From: Erysipelotrichaceae bacterium
GTDB lineage: Bacteria; Bacillota_I; Bacilli_A; Erysipelotrichales; Erysipelotrichaceae
Assembly: GCA_022772735.1 (NCBI GenBank)
Contig: JALEZD010000009.1
Coordinates: 62,001-126,000 of the forward strand
Direction of reading: 5' to 3'
Length of the DNA: 64,000 nt
Shown here: positions 17,674 to 27,162 of the stretch, piece by piece
How the letters are laid out: each line of letters starts with the position of its first letter
How positions within the stretch are numbered: position 1 is the stretch's first letter
Notes under the pieces: model-generated
Databases searched by the model: none
Told to the model about the DNA's origin: nothing
Seen by the model: the letters and a program-made list of their open reading frames with translations, nothing else
Translations under genes and position numbers: made by a program

Positions 17674-18939
17674 ATGAGAAATGAAATTATTGAAATAATT
17701 GATAAACAAAAAGATGAAATTATAAAATTTGGACAAGAATTATTTAGAAATCCTGAATTAGGTTATAAAGAATTTAAAACAAAAGAAATAATCAAAAACC
17801 TGTTACAAAAAAAAGGTATAGAAATTGAAGAAGAGTTTTTTGAAACAGGTTTTAAAGTTAGTGTAGGAAGTGGAGATTTACACATAGGACTTATTGCAGA
17901 ATTAGATGCTGTGCCAACACTTAATCATCCATTTTCTAACAAAATAGACAATGCAGCACACACATGTGGACATAGTAGTCAAGTTGTTATTATGACAAAT
18001 GCAATTATTGCATTAAAGAAAATTAGCGACAAATTAAAAGGCAAAGTTACATTGTTTTTTACACCTGCAGAAGAATATACAGATTTAGAGTATAGAAGAA
18101 AATTAATAGAAGAAGGAAAAATTAATTACATCGGCGGGAAAATAAATATGCTTACAAAAGGTGTTTTTGATGGTGTTGATATGTTTATTCATTTACATGC
18201 GATGGGAAATGAATATAAATATGGCTACAATTCTTCACTGGCAGGTTTTAAATATAAGAAAATAAAATTTATTGGAAAAGCATCACATGCAGGTGTATTA
18301 CCACATTTAGGAAATAATGCATTAAATATGTTTACTTTATTTAATAGTGCTTTAGGAATGCTTAGAGAAACATTTGAAGATGGGTATATGACTAGAGTAC
18401 ATGGAATACTTACTAAAGGTGGAGATACTATAAATAGTGTTCCAAGTGAAGTTATATATGAATGTTATATAAGATGTTTAGATTTTAATATTTTAGACAA
18501 AATTGATAAACAACTTGATATTAGTGCAAAATGCTGTGCAAATGCATTAAATGGTGATGTAAAAATTTATAATCAAAATGGATATTTACCATTTAATCCT
18601 AGCAAAAAACTAGGCGAGGTAATTTATAAAAATTTATTAAAGTTTGCGGATGAAAAAGAAATTTTAAAAGATGAAAAAAGTATTGCTGCTGGTGATGTTG
18701 GGGATGTTTCATGTTTTTTCCCAATGGTTCAGTTTGGATACAATGGATTTAAAGGATCAATTCATGGAGTTGATTTTGAAGTGTTTGATGAATACAAAGC
18801 TTATATTGAACCAAGCAAAATAGTTGTATTGTCAATATTAGATTTATTTGACGATTTAAGTCTTTTCAAAGATATAAAAGATTCATTCAAACCAACTTTA
18901 TCAACGGAAGAATATTTAGAGTATTTAAAGAAAGGATAA
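17674..18939 (+). CDS. M20-family amidohydrolase (peptidase M20D / aminobenzoyl-glutamate hydrolase type)
   Basis: A 421-residue cytoplasmic metallo-amidohydrolase. Visible features include the N-terminal HTH-like ELFRNPELGYKEF, the active-site strand LIAELDAVP, the metal motif HTCGHSSQ, FTPAEE with the catalytic glutamates, and the dimerisation-domain SHAGVLPHLGNNALN. This pattern fits the M20D group, which cleaves N-acyl amino acids or aminobenzoyl-glutamate. It begins a second operon in the nucleoside locus and is one base from the ADP-ribosylglycohydrolase-like gene. Its role there is unknown; removal of an aminoacyl or acyl group from a modified nucleoside is one speculative possibility. 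Confidence 0.82.
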   Translation: MRNEIIEIIDKQKDEIIKFGQELFRNPELGYKEFKTKEIIKNLLQKKGIEIEEEFFETGFKVSVGSGDLHIGLIAELDAVPTLNHPFSNKIDNAAHTCGHSSQVVIMTNAIIALKKISDKLKGKVTLFFTPAEEYTDLEYRRKLIEEGKINYIGGKINMLTKGVFDGVDMFIHLHAMGNEYKYGYNSSLAGFKYKKIKFIGKASHAGVLPHLGNNALNMFTLFNSALGMLRETFEDGYMTRVHGILTKGGDTINSVPSEVIYECYIRCLDFNILDKIDKQLDISAKCCANALNGDVKIYNQNGYLPFNPSKKLGEVIYKNLLKFADEKEILKDEKSIAAGDVGDVSCFFPMVQFGYNGFKGSIHGVDFEVFDEYKAYIEPSKIVVLSILDLFDDLSLFKDIKDSFKPTLSTEEYLEYLKKG

Positions 18940-18940
18940 T

Positions 18941-20983
18941 ATGGATTTTAAAACATACTACAAAAAAACATATGACGCATGGTTAGGGAAAATTGTAGGT
19001 ATTAGATTAGGTTCACCTATTGAAGCGTGGGAATATGAAGATATACTAAAAACATATAATGAAATTAATGATTATCCAGTAGATTATGGTATTTTTGCGG
19101 CAGATGATGACAGTAATGGACCAAGATTTTTTGTTGAGGCATTAAATGATGATGCAAGTGATAACCATTTAGAAAATATGGCAAATTCAATTTTGAATTA
19201 TGTTAGACAAGGGGATGGCTTTTTCTGGTGGGGAGGAATAGGTGTTTCTACAGAACATACAGCTTATGACAATTTAATGAAAAATATGAGCTATTTAAAA
19301 AGTGGTAAAGCTAGTGTTAATGGAGATGAGTTATCACAACAAATTGGTGGGCAAATATTTAGTGATTGTTGGGGATATGTTTCGATGGGTGATGCTAGTC
19401 TTGCAAGTAAACTTGCTTATGATATGGCAAGTATAACGCATGATAAAGAAGCGCTTGAAGGTGCAAAATTTATCGCTGCTGCAATTGCTAATGCATATGT
19501 TAAAGATAATGTTTATGAAGTGTTAAAAGAATCAAAAAAATATGTTGATAATAATAGTGAGTATTATAAAACAATTGAAGATATTGAAAATTATTATGTA
19601 AACAATAAAGATTATAAATCTTGTATAAAATATATTGTTGAAAACTATGCTTATGAAAAATATGGAGGAATTTGTCCTATTATATCAAATGCTGCACTTA
19701 TAATTATGTCTCTTTTATATGGCGAAAATGATTTTGATAAGACAATGTGTATTCTTGCAACTGCAGGATGGGATACGGATTGTAACTTAGGGAATGTTGG
19801 AAGTATTATGGGAGCATTAAAAGGTGTTAGTGAAAAATGGGCTAGACCAATTAATGATTTAATAATTTTTAGCAGTAGTATGGGAAGTTTAAATATTGAT
19901 ACAATAACTAATACGGCATACAGATTTGTGCAAATAGGATACAAACTTATAAACAAACATATTGATGATCTTAAAAGTGATAAATTTATTTTTTCCACAC
20001 AAGCATTTAATACTAGATCGAATAGATATAGCGAAACAAATTTAAAAAGTGAAGATGAAAAACTAAAAGTGATAATAAATAATGGATATGAAGGATATAG
20101 TGATGAAATATATAAAAAATCATATTATTTACCAAATGAAATTTATGATTTTAGATATGAACCAGTTTTATCGCCTACAGTGTATCCAAATGAAACAATA
20201 ACATTTAAAATATCAAATCCACTTGATTTAAATATTTCATTTAATATTTATGTAAAAGATGTAAAAGGTAATTATTATATTGGAGAAGCTTTTAATGTTG
20301 ATAAACAAATAAAAGATTTTAGTTATAAAATTCCTAAAGGTGATTTTACGGTTAGTGAATATGGTATAAAAGTTTTATACAAAAATAAAATAATTCGTTC
20401 ATATTTTTTAATACATGAAGTACATGTTAGTAAAGATTATGATTATGAAATTAATTTTTCAAAAGAAGAAAACTATGATTATGGATTAGATTTTATGTCT
20501 GTTAGACAATATGGAATTAGTCAAATTGTTAAAAGCTATGGGAATAGTTACATAGATAATGGATTAATTATTAATAATGGAATGGTAATATTTTCAGATG
20601 CTAAGGCAAGTGTTGAAACAATTAAGTTAGAGTTTGTAGCTAATAATGATATTGATTTTACTTTGTGTTTTAATGTTAAAGGTATTAACAGATATGAAGG
20701 TGTTAGAGTAAAAAAAGATTCATTATATTATGTGGAAAATATCAATAGAAATATAAATGAAACATTGATTAGTAAAATAAATTTAATAGCTGACCAAAAT
20801 AATGAAAAATTAATATTGAATATTAATGTGAAATATGGGAAGATAGTTTTGTTCAAAACAAGTATTGAAGAGTTAAAGTTTACACCTAAGAATACTTATG
20901 GTGCTATAGGAATTATCAACCATATAAATTCAGAATTAAAAGTGTTAAGTTGTAAACTTAAAGCAATTCAAGAAAAAGTTTAG
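18941..20983 (+). CDS. ADP-ribosylglycohydrolase-like protein with extra C-terminal domain
   Basis: Residues 1 to about 340 match the all-helical ADP-ribosylglycohydrolase fold. Acidic residues at 55-57 (AADDDSNG) and the C-terminal metal motif GWDTDCNLGNVGSIMGA (276-292) provide the magnesium-site aspartates. The remaining half (about 350-680) is beta-rich and resembles an Ig-like plus jelly-roll pair, not part of the classical enzyme. There is no signal peptide, so it is cytoplasmic. This family cleaves N- or O-glycosidic bonds of ADP-ribose. In this operon, between an amidohydrolase and a nucleoside ABC importer, it may hydrolyse an imported riboside instead. The AGGGAGG before the next gene shows the operon continues. 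Confidence 0.75.
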   Translation: MDFKTYYKKTYDAWLGKIVGIRLGSPIEAWEYEDILKTYNEINDYPVDYGIFAADDDSNGPRFFVEALNDDASDNHLENMANSILNYVRQGDGFFWWGGIGVSTEHTAYDNLMKNMSYLKSGKASVNGDELSQQIGGQIFSDCWGYVSMGDASLASKLAYDMASITHDKEALEGAKFIAAAIANAYVKDNVYEVLKESKKYVDNNSEYYKTIEDIENYYVNNKDYKSCIKYIVENYAYEKYGGICPIISNAALIIMSLLYGENDFDKTMCILATAGWDTDCNLGNVGSIMGALKGVSEKWARPINDLIIFSSSMGSLNIDTITNTAYRFVQIGYKLINKHIDDLKSDKFIFSTQAFNTRSNRYSETNLKSEDEKLKVIINNGYEGYSDEIYKKSYYLPNEIYDFRYEPVLSPTVYPNETITFKISNPLDLNISFNIYVKDVKGNYYIGEAFNVDKQIKDFSYKIPKGDFTVSEYGIKVLYKNKIIRSYFLIHEVHVSKDYDYEINFSKEENYDYGLDFMSVRQYGISQIVKSYGNSYIDNGLIINNGMVIFSDAKASVETIKLEFVANNDIDFTLCFNVKGINRYEGVRVKKDSLYYVENINRNINETLISKINLIADQNNEKLILNINVKYGKIVLFKTSIEELKFTPKNTYGAIGIINHINSELKVLSCKLKAIQEKV

Positions 20984-20992
20984 GGAGGAAAG

Positions 20993-22084
20993 ATGAAGAA
21001 ATTATTTAGCCTTTTGGCAACAGCTTTATTACTTGTTGGTTGTGCAGGAAATAAAACAGCAACAACTACAGAAACAAAAACTGAAACAACAGCAACAGAT
21101 GAAAAAGTGAAGGTGGCTTTATTACTTCCATACATCGGTGACCAATCTTATTTTGATGTTACTTACAATTCATTAAAACTAATTAATGAAAAATATGGTG
21201 ACAAAGTAGAAACTAAGTTAATTGAAATGGGTACTGATGAACCAGGATGGGCAAGTGCTAATATCCAAGCAGCAGAAGCTGGATACGATGTAATTATTTC
21301 TGGTAACTTCCAATATGAATCATATATGTTGGAACAAGCTGCAAATCATCCAGAAATTACTTATATTAACTTTGACTATTCAAACCCAGAAGCAAATAAA
21401 TTAGATAACGTATATGGTATTTCTTATAAAGCAGAAGATGCTGGATATTTAGCTGGGGTTGTTGCGGCTGTTAAATCTGAAACAGGTACAGTTGGAGCAA
21501 TCGGTGGTATGGAAATTAACGGTATCAAACAATTTATTGGTGGATTTATTCAAGGTGCTTTAGCTGTAAATCCAGAAGTTAAAGTTTTAACTGGATTTAT
21601 CGGTGACTTCCAAGATACAGGAAAAGCAAAAGAAATTGCATTAAATATGAATAAACAAGGTGCTGATGTTATTTATCATGCTGCTGGTGGAGCTGGAAAT
21701 GGTTTATTTGAAGCTGCTGCAGAAGCAGGATTCTATGCAATCGGTGTAGATACTGACCAATATGCAAGTTTATCAGAAAAGAAACCTGAGCTTGCAAATA
21801 CAATCGTTACTTCTACAACTAAAAACTGCGATATTACTATCTTCAAAGCAATTGAACAATATTTAGATGGTAAATTAGCAACAGGTACATTAGTATCAGT
21901 TGGTTATGCTGAAGATGGAATTGGTTTAGTTGAAAATGATCACTACAAAGAAGTATTAACTGCAGATGAACAAGCTGAAGTTACAAAATTTGCTGAACAA
22001 CTAAAAAATGGTGAAGTTAAAGTAATTAATGTTGCTGAAGATACAGACCAATGGGATGTTCTAGTAAAACAAGTTAGCAAGTAA
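20993..22084 (+). CDS. BMP-family nucleoside-binding lipoprotein
   Basis: A 363-residue substrate-binding lipoprotein of the basic membrane protein (BMP/PnrA/TmpC) family, which binds purine or pyrimidine nucleosides for ABC import. The signal peptide ends in a lipobox with the lipid cysteine at residue 17 (LLLVGC), followed by a threonine-rich linker. Family hallmarks are VALLLPYIGDQSYFD, the SGNFQYES loop, YAGDAG-like KAEDAGYLAGVVAAV and GAIGGMEINGIKQFIGGF. Codon choice is less AT-biased than in its neighbours (more ATC, AAC, TAC), as expected for an abundant protein. A strong terminator directly follows, which should raise its mRNA above that of the ATPase and permeases. Confidence 0.92.
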   Translation: MKKLFSLLATALLLVGCAGNKTATTTETKTETTATDEKVKVALLLPYIGDQSYFDVTYNSLKLINEKYGDKVETKLIEMGTDEPGWASANIQAAEAGYDVIISGNFQYESYMLEQAANHPEITYINFDYSNPEANKLDNVYGISYKAEDAGYLAGVVAAVKSETGTVGAIGGMEINGIKQFIGGFIQGALAVNPEVKVLTGFIGDFQDTGKAKEIALNMNKQGADVIYHAAGGAGNGLFEAAAEAGFYAIGVDTDQYASLSEKKPELANTIVTSTTKNCDITIFKAIEQYLDGKLATGTLVSVGYAEDGIGLVENDHYKEVLTADEQAEVTKFAEQLKNGEVKVINVAEDTDQWDVLVKQVSK

Positions 22085-22091
22085 TTAAAAG

Positions 22092-22116
22092 GCTCTATCA
22101 TTGATAGAGCTTTTTT
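22092..22116 (+). terminator. Intra-operon terminator after the binding lipoprotein gene
   Basis: GCTCTATCA (22092-22100) pairs with TGATAGAGC (22102-22110) around a tight loop and is followed by six T. It lies between the binding protein and the ATPase gene, a common way to make excess binding protein. Confidence 0.88.
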
Positions 22117-22132
22117 AGATAAGAGGGGTTAT

Positions 22133-23683
22133 ATGAGTGAAATAATTTTAAAACTTGAGAATATAACTAAAGTTTATCCAAATGGAGTTGTCGCAAATAA
22201 AAATATTAATGTTGAATTTGCAAAGGGTGAAATACATTCAATTGTTGGAGAAAATGGTGCTGGTAAAAGTACATTAATGAAGATAATTTTTGCCAATGAA
22301 AAACAAACAACTGGTAATATTTATTATAAAGGACAACTTATAAACTATAGTAGTTCTCTTGAGGCAATACATAATGGGATTGGAATGGTTTATCAACACT
22401 TTAAATTGATTCCATCTTTTACAGTTGCCCAAAATATAATATTGGGATCAGAACCTGTAAGTAACAAAATATTTTTAGATATGAAAAATAGTATATCTAA
22501 AACACAAGAAATAGCTTCAAAATATGGTTTTGATATTGATGTAAATCAGAAAGTAGAAAAACTAACTGTAAGTGCTAAACAAAAAGTAGAAATTTTAAAA
22601 ACATTATATAGGGATGCTAAGGTAATAATCTTAGATGAACCAACTGCTGTTTTAACACCACAAGAAACAGAAGCTTTATTTAATCAACTTTTAAACTTCA
22701 AAGAATTGGGATATACAATAATATTTATTTCTCATAAATTAAATGAAGTTAAACGAATAAGTGATAGAATTACAGTTATTTGTAATGGAGAAACAAAAGG
22801 GACTTTTAATGCAACAGATGTAAGTATTGATGAATTAACTGAATTAATTATTGGAAGAAAGCTAGAAAATTCTTTTGATGAACTTAGAAAAGAAGTAAAA
22901 GATGCAAAAAATGTTCTTGAAGTAAATAATTTAACATGCAAAGTTTTAGGAGTAAATAAAGTAGATAATGTAAATTTCCAAATAAAAGAGGGAGAAATTT
23001 TAGGTATTGCAGGTGTTCAAGGTAATGGACAGGAAGAGTTAATTAAAGCAATAACTGGAATGGCAAGTTCTACAAGTGGAAATGTAATTTTAAATTCTGT
23101 TGATATCACTAATATGAAAATAAAAGACAGAAGAAATAATGGATTATCATATGTGCCTGAAGATAGAATGATTGATGGTATTGCGGATAAAGCTACAATT
23201 AGTGAAAATATTATTTCTAGTTATTATGATAGAGATGATGTAAGCGGTAAGGTATTTATGAAAAATAAGAGTATTAAGGAAATATCTAAAAACCTTATTA
23301 AAAGATTTTCTATAAAAACAAAAGATGAAAATCAAAAAATTGAAAGTTTATCTGGTGGTAATATTCAAAAAGTAGTTGTAGCTAGAGAATGGAATACATC
23401 TTTCAAATTAATGGTTGCTGAACAACCAACTCGTGGTATTGATGTTGGTAGTGCAAGATACATTCATGAGCAATTAATTGAAATGAGAAATAATGGAAAA
23501 GCTATATTACTTGTTAGTGCTGATTTAAATGAAGTAATGTCTTTAAGCGATAGATTAATTGTAATGTATGATGGTAAAATTGTAGGTCATTTTAAAAACA
23601 TTAAAAATGTAAGTGAAAATGAACTTGGATTATACATGTTGGGAATTAAAAAACAAAGTGATGAGGAGTTAAAGGGGGCTTAA
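22133..23683 (+). CDS. ABC transporter ATP-binding protein, nucleoside (two fused ATPase domains)
   Basis: A 516-residue ATPase of the RbsA/NupO type with two domains. Domain 1 has Walker A VGENGAGKSTLM, signature-region LTVSAKQKVEILKTL and Walker B VIILDEPTAVLT. Domain 2 has the degenerate Walker A GVQGNGQEELI, the strong signature LSGGNIQKVVVARE and AEQPTRGIDVGS. The asymmetry is normal for this subfamily. It follows the binding lipoprotein and precedes two permease genes by one base, forming a complete importer. Confidence 0.93.
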   Translation: MSEIILKLENITKVYPNGVVANKNINVEFAKGEIHSIVGENGAGKSTLMKIIFANEKQTTGNIYYKGQLINYSSSLEAIHNGIGMVYQHFKLIPSFTVAQNIILGSEPVSNKIFLDMKNSISKTQEIASKYGFDIDVNQKVEKLTVSAKQKVEILKTLYRDAKVIILDEPTAVLTPQETEALFNQLLNFKELGYTIIFISHKLNEVKRISDRITVICNGETKGTFNATDVSIDELTELIIGRKLENSFDELRKEVKDAKNVLEVNNLTCKVLGVNKVDNVNFQIKEGEILGIAGVQGNGQEELIKAITGMASSTSGNVILNSVDITNMKIKDRRNNGLSYVPEDRMIDGIADKATISENIISSYYDRDDVSGKVFMKNKSIKEISKNLIKRFSIKTKDENQKIESLSGGNIQKVVVAREWNTSFKLMVAEQPTRGIDVGSARYIHEQLIEMRNNGKAILLVSADLNEVMSLSDRLIVMYDGKIVGHFKNIKNVSENELGLYMLGIKKQSDEELKGA

Positions 23684-23684
23684 T

Positions 23685-24773
23685 ATGAAATTTTTAAAAA
23701 ATATTAAATGGACTGATGAAAAGCCATTCTCTTTTCTTCAATTAGTTAGTTCTATTGCTGCAGCACTTTTTATCACATTATTAGTTTTATTCTTTGTTTC
23801 TGCAAATCCAATTGGAGATTTTATAAGCCTACTTACTTATCCTTTACAAGGTAAATTTTACTTTGGTTATGTTCTTGTTAAAATGGTTCCTTTAACATTT
23901 GCAGGACTAGCTACACTTTTATATTTTAAAACTGGATTTTTCAATTTAAGTACAGAAGGTATATTTTATATATGTGGAGTTGTATGTACTATTTTTGCAG
24001 TAAATACAAATTTTCAAACAGGTAACGGTTTTATTGATTCAGCAATTCCAATTTTAATTAGTGGGCTTGTTGGTGGATTAATTGCGCTTGGACCAGGACT
24101 TTTAAATGCAAAATATAAAACAGATGAATTAGTTATATCATTAATGTTAAATAGTATATTATTTGGTATAGGTTTTTATATTGTTAAAACTTTCCTTGCA
24201 GTTGAAGGTGTTTCGGGAAATGCTTCTGCACCATTTAGTGAAAGTTCAAAATTAGTTAATATAATTAGTGGTACACAAGTGCATAGTGGATTTATTTTGA
24301 TGATAATTGCAGTGGTTGCTATGTACATTCTTTTGTATAAAACAAAATTAGGTTACACAATAAGAATGGCAGGTTTTAATAAAAACTTTGCAAAATATTC
24401 AGGAATGAGTGCATTTACACTTTTAATAGCAGTTCACTTTCTTGCAGGATTTTTAGGTGGAGCAGGTAGTGCTATTGAGCTTTTAGGTATTTACAAAAGA
24501 TTTTCATGGGCAACTCTTCCGGGATTAGGGTTTACTGGGGCATTAATGGCAATGCTTGGGAAAAATCATCCTCTTGGAGTACTTGTTGCAGCATTTGGGA
24601 TTAGTTATTTAAGAGCTAGTGCACAATTATTAGCTAATAGTAATCCTGTAATAGATGTTAAGTTAATATCTGTTGTAGAAGTTATACTTACTTTATTGAT
24701 TTCTTCACAATACTTTTTAAGAGCATGGAGAAATAAGAGACTAATAAAGGAGGAAATTTCAAATGAACAATAA
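23685..24773 (+). CDS. ABC nucleoside transporter permease 1
   Basis: A 362-residue integral membrane protein of the BPD_transp_2 type with about eight to ten hydrophobic segments. Typical segments are MVPLTFAGLATLLYFKTGFF, NLSTEGIFYI and the coupling loop region around GFTGALMAMLGKNHPLGVL. The gene overlaps the second permease by 11 bases. Together with the fused ATPase and BMP lipoprotein it resembles the NupNOPQ/PnrABCDE class of nucleoside importers. Confidence 0.9.
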   Translation: MKFLKNIKWTDEKPFSFLQLVSSIAAALFITLLVLFFVSANPIGDFISLLTYPLQGKFYFGYVLVKMVPLTFAGLATLLYFKTGFFNLSTEGIFYICGVVCTIFAVNTNFQTGNGFIDSAIPILISGLVGGLIALGPGLLNAKYKTDELVISLMLNSILFGIGFYIVKTFLAVEGVSGNASAPFSESSKLVNIISGTQVHSGFILMIIAVVAMYILLYKTKLGYTIRMAGFNKNFAKYSGMSAFTLLIAVHFLAGFLGGAGSAIELLGIYKRFSWATLPGLGFTGALMAMLGKNHPLGVLVAAFGISYLRASAQLLANSNPVIDVKLISVVEVILTLLISSQYFLRAWRNKRLIKEEISNEQ

Positions 24774-25683
24774 TATTTTAAGTACATTTTTTAGTGTTAG
24801 TTTCTTATTTATTATAATAAGAGTTGGAGTACCTCTTGTTTATGCTTCATTAAGTGCTTATGTTGCAGATATCGCAGGTATTCCTAATATTGCGGTTGAA
24901 GGTTTAATGATTTTTGGAGCTCTTTTTGGGGTATACTTTAGTGCGTTATTTAATAGTTCTTGGTTAGGATTATTATGTGCTGTTATTTTAGGAGTTTTAT
25001 TTGCGCTTGTAATGTCATTTTTCACAATGAAAATGAAGGCAAATCCAATAATGGTTGGTATTGCGCTTAATCTATTCGCAAGTGATTTTAGTGTTTGGTT
25101 ATTGCTTTTATGGACTGGTTCAAAAGGAACAACTGGTAATTTGCCTTCTAAGGTATTACCAACTTGGGATATTCCATTTATAAAAGATATTCCAGTTATT
25201 GGACAAATAATATCAGGGCATTATTTTTTGACATATGTTTGTGTTTTAATTGTTATATTACTTTATATTTTAATTTACAAAACACCATTTGGACTTAGAA
25301 TGAAAGCTTGTGGATTGGATCAATCTACTGCAGAGTCTGTTGGTGTAAAAGTAAATAAAGTAAGATTAATCGCAATCATTATTTCTGCTATTCTAGCAAC
25401 ACTTGGAGGCGCATATTTATCTATGGGATATTTATCAATTTTCTCAAATAATATGACTGCTTCTCGTGGTTGGATGGGTGTTGCGGCTAGTGCTGTAGGA
25501 CAAGGAAATATGTTAATTGTTTTATTGACAACAGGATTATTCGCAATAGCACAAGGTGTTGTTAATGAATTGATTTTAACTAATTTACCAAGTGAACTTG
25601 TAAATACAATTCCATATATTTGCGTAACTATTGGATTAATTGTTCTTTCAATTAGAAAATATAACAAAGAAAAAAGAGGTTAA
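24763..25683 (+). CDS. ABC nucleoside transporter permease 2
   Basis: A 306-residue permease with eight or so hydrophobic segments, including IPNIAVEGLMIFGALFGVYF, MKANPIMVGIALNLFA and YLSIFSNNMTASRGWMGVAA, all usual in the second permease of BMP-dependent importers. AAAGGAGG before the ATG lies within the end of permease 1. The third nucleoside hydrolase starts one base after its stop, so import and cleavage are directly coupled. Confidence 0.9.
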   Translation: MNNNILSTFFSVSFLFIIIRVGVPLVYASLSAYVADIAGIPNIAVEGLMIFGALFGVYFSALFNSSWLGLLCAVILGVLFALVMSFFTMKMKANPIMVGIALNLFASDFSVWLLLLWTGSKGTTGNLPSKVLPTWDIPFIKDIPVIGQIISGHYFLTYVCVLIVILLYILIYKTPFGLRMKACGLDQSTAESVGVKVNKVRLIAIIISAILATLGGAYLSMGYLSIFSNNMTASRGWMGVAASAVGQGNMLIVLLTTGLFAIAQGVVNELILTNLPSELVNTIPYICVTIGLIVLSIRKYNKEKRG

Positions 25684-25684
25684 A

Positions 25685-26605
25685 GTGAGAAATATAATAT
25701 TTGATTGTGATCCTGGTCATGATGACATTATGGCAATATTTGCAGCACTTGCAAATCCTGAAGAATTTAATATTTTAGGTTTTACAACTGTTTGTGGAAA
25801 TCAAACAAGTGATAAAGTTACTAAAAACTTGTGTAGAGTATTATCTTATTTAGATAAGGATTATGTAGTTGTTGAAGGTGAGAAAAAACCACTTATCTAT
25901 AATCCGGAACCTCAACCATTAGCACATGGAGAAAGTGGACTTGATGGACCAATATTGCTTGATGGTAAAATTAGAAATAAAAATATTAATTATCTTGAGT
26001 TTCTTGAAAGTTGTTTATCTACAAAAACTACAATTATGGCTTTAGGACCACTTACAAATATTGCAAAACTTATTAGTGAAAAACCACATGTTATACCTAA
26101 CATTGAACAAATTGTAATAATGGGAGGCTCTATATATGGTGGCAATATTCTTGAAAAGTCAGAGTTTAATATATATGCTGATCCACATGCAGCGAAGATT
26201 GTATTTGATTCAGGTTTAGATATTGTACTTGCACCACTTGAAGTTTGTGATTATTGTAGTCTAAAGCATAATGTTATTGATCCATTTAAATCAAAAGGGT
26301 ATGTAAGTAATTTAACCTATGAAATTTTAGAGTTTTTTTCTAGATATTCTAAGGAAAGAAATAAAGATAAATCACCTATATTTGATTTAGCATGTACGAT
26401 GTATCTATTACATAAGGAAGCATTTGTTGGTAAAAACGCTTATGTAGATGTTGTACTAGAAGGTGAAAATAGAGGACAAACTATTATTAATTATTCAAGT
26501 GATGGAAATGTACTCGTGCTTGAAAGTGCAAACAATGAATTTTTACAAACAAAATTTATTGAGTATATTAATAGATTAGATTTAGAGTATAAAAATAATA
26601 GATAA
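25685..26605 (+). CDS. Ribonucleoside hydrolase (third nucleoside hydrolase)
   Basis: A 306-residue protein starting with GTG at 25685 behind AAAGAGG; longer in-frame starts inside the permease gene are rejected because they lack a ribosome binding site. The metal motif IIFDCDPGHDDIMAI has the DCDPGHDD form typical of RihA/RihB/RihC-type enzymes, followed by ALGPLTNIAKL, IVIMGGSIYGGN and EFNIYADPHAAKIV. The pyrimidine- or purine-type specificity is not decided by visible residues. It ends the ABC-transporter operon. Confidence 0.9.
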   Translation: MRNIIFDCDPGHDDIMAIFAALANPEEFNILGFTTVCGNQTSDKVTKNLCRVLSYLDKDYVVVEGEKKPLIYNPEPQPLAHGESGLDGPILLDGKIRNKNINYLEFLESCLSTKTTIMALGPLTNIAKLISEKPHVIPNIEQIVIMGGSIYGGNILEKSEFNIYADPHAAKIVFDSGLDIVLAPLEVCDYCSLKHNVIDPFKSKGYVSNLTYEILEFFSRYSKERNKDKSPIFDLACTMYLLHKEAFVGKNAYVDVVLEGENRGQTIINYSSDGNVLVLESANNEFLQTKFIEYINRLDLEYKNNR

Positions 26606-27128
26606 TATATAGCTAGTTAAATAGAGATGTATTGTTATTAGATAATGAGTATTTCTATATATTTTTATAAAATTGTGAAAATGGAATAGTAAAATAGGAC
26701 AATGCCAACTAGTGTGGATAAATAAAAAGCGAGTTTACAGTTAATATGACTAAAAATTCGTTTTTTTATGTGGTACATTAGAAATGATTTTATTTTAAAA
26801 GTACATCACTAAAAGAAGATTTATAACTATTACAAATATAACGATGTATTTCAAGATATACACGAGACTCTTTAAATGAATCATTAGGTAGATGAATATT
26901 CCTTTTATGATATTCAGTAGATTTAAATTGTTGTTCATAATAAAGATAATCGTCCTTTGTATGAACATGGAGCACCTGTTTTTATTATACAAAGAAAAAT
27001 TTTATTTTTTCAATGTCAGCTGGTATAGATGTTCTCATCCACACTAGTTGGTATTATTATTAAAATCTTTATGGTTATTTATTTCATTTTTTATTGTTTT
27101 CTAGTCTTTGTTTTTTTAACCTACAAAC
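26606..27128. other. Intergenic accessory DNA with an inverted-repeat element
   Basis: More than 500 bases without a convincing gene. They contain the 347-bp inverted-repeat element annotated separately, and a short minus-strand frame at 26790-26975 that I do not recognise and that may be a fragment of a lost protein. The remainder (26606-26704 and 27052-27128) is AT-rich with no clear signal. Confidence 0.6.
26705..27051. mobile_element. 347-bp element bounded by perfect 15-bp inverted repeats (MITE-like or IS remnant)
   Basis: CCAACTAGTGTGGAT (26705-26719) is inverted perfectly as ATCCACACTAGTTGG (27037-27051), and similarity extends a few bases beyond (19 of 21). The core CCAANTAGTGTGGA is the same motif found several times at the ends of the ISL3-family element at 55-56.6 kb. 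This suggests a small non-autonomous relative or a deleted copy. No transposase frame is present inside, and no clear target-site duplication is seen. Confidence 0.65.
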
Positions 27129-27162
27129 AAAAAAAGGCAATTTGCCCGTAGGGGTGCCTTTT
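27129..27162 (-). terminator. Terminator of the endolysin-holin operon
   Basis: Read on the minus strand, AAAAGGCA (27162-27155) pairs with TGCCTTTT (27139-27132), with a T-rich run following. It lies directly after the holin-like gene's stop codon. Confidence 0.75.

Noticed and set aside
26790-26992. Two overlapping minus-strand frames inside the 347-bp element
   Set aside because: They have no good ribosome binding site and match nothing I recognise. The first may be a gene fragment, so it is mentioned with the element rather than called as a gene.
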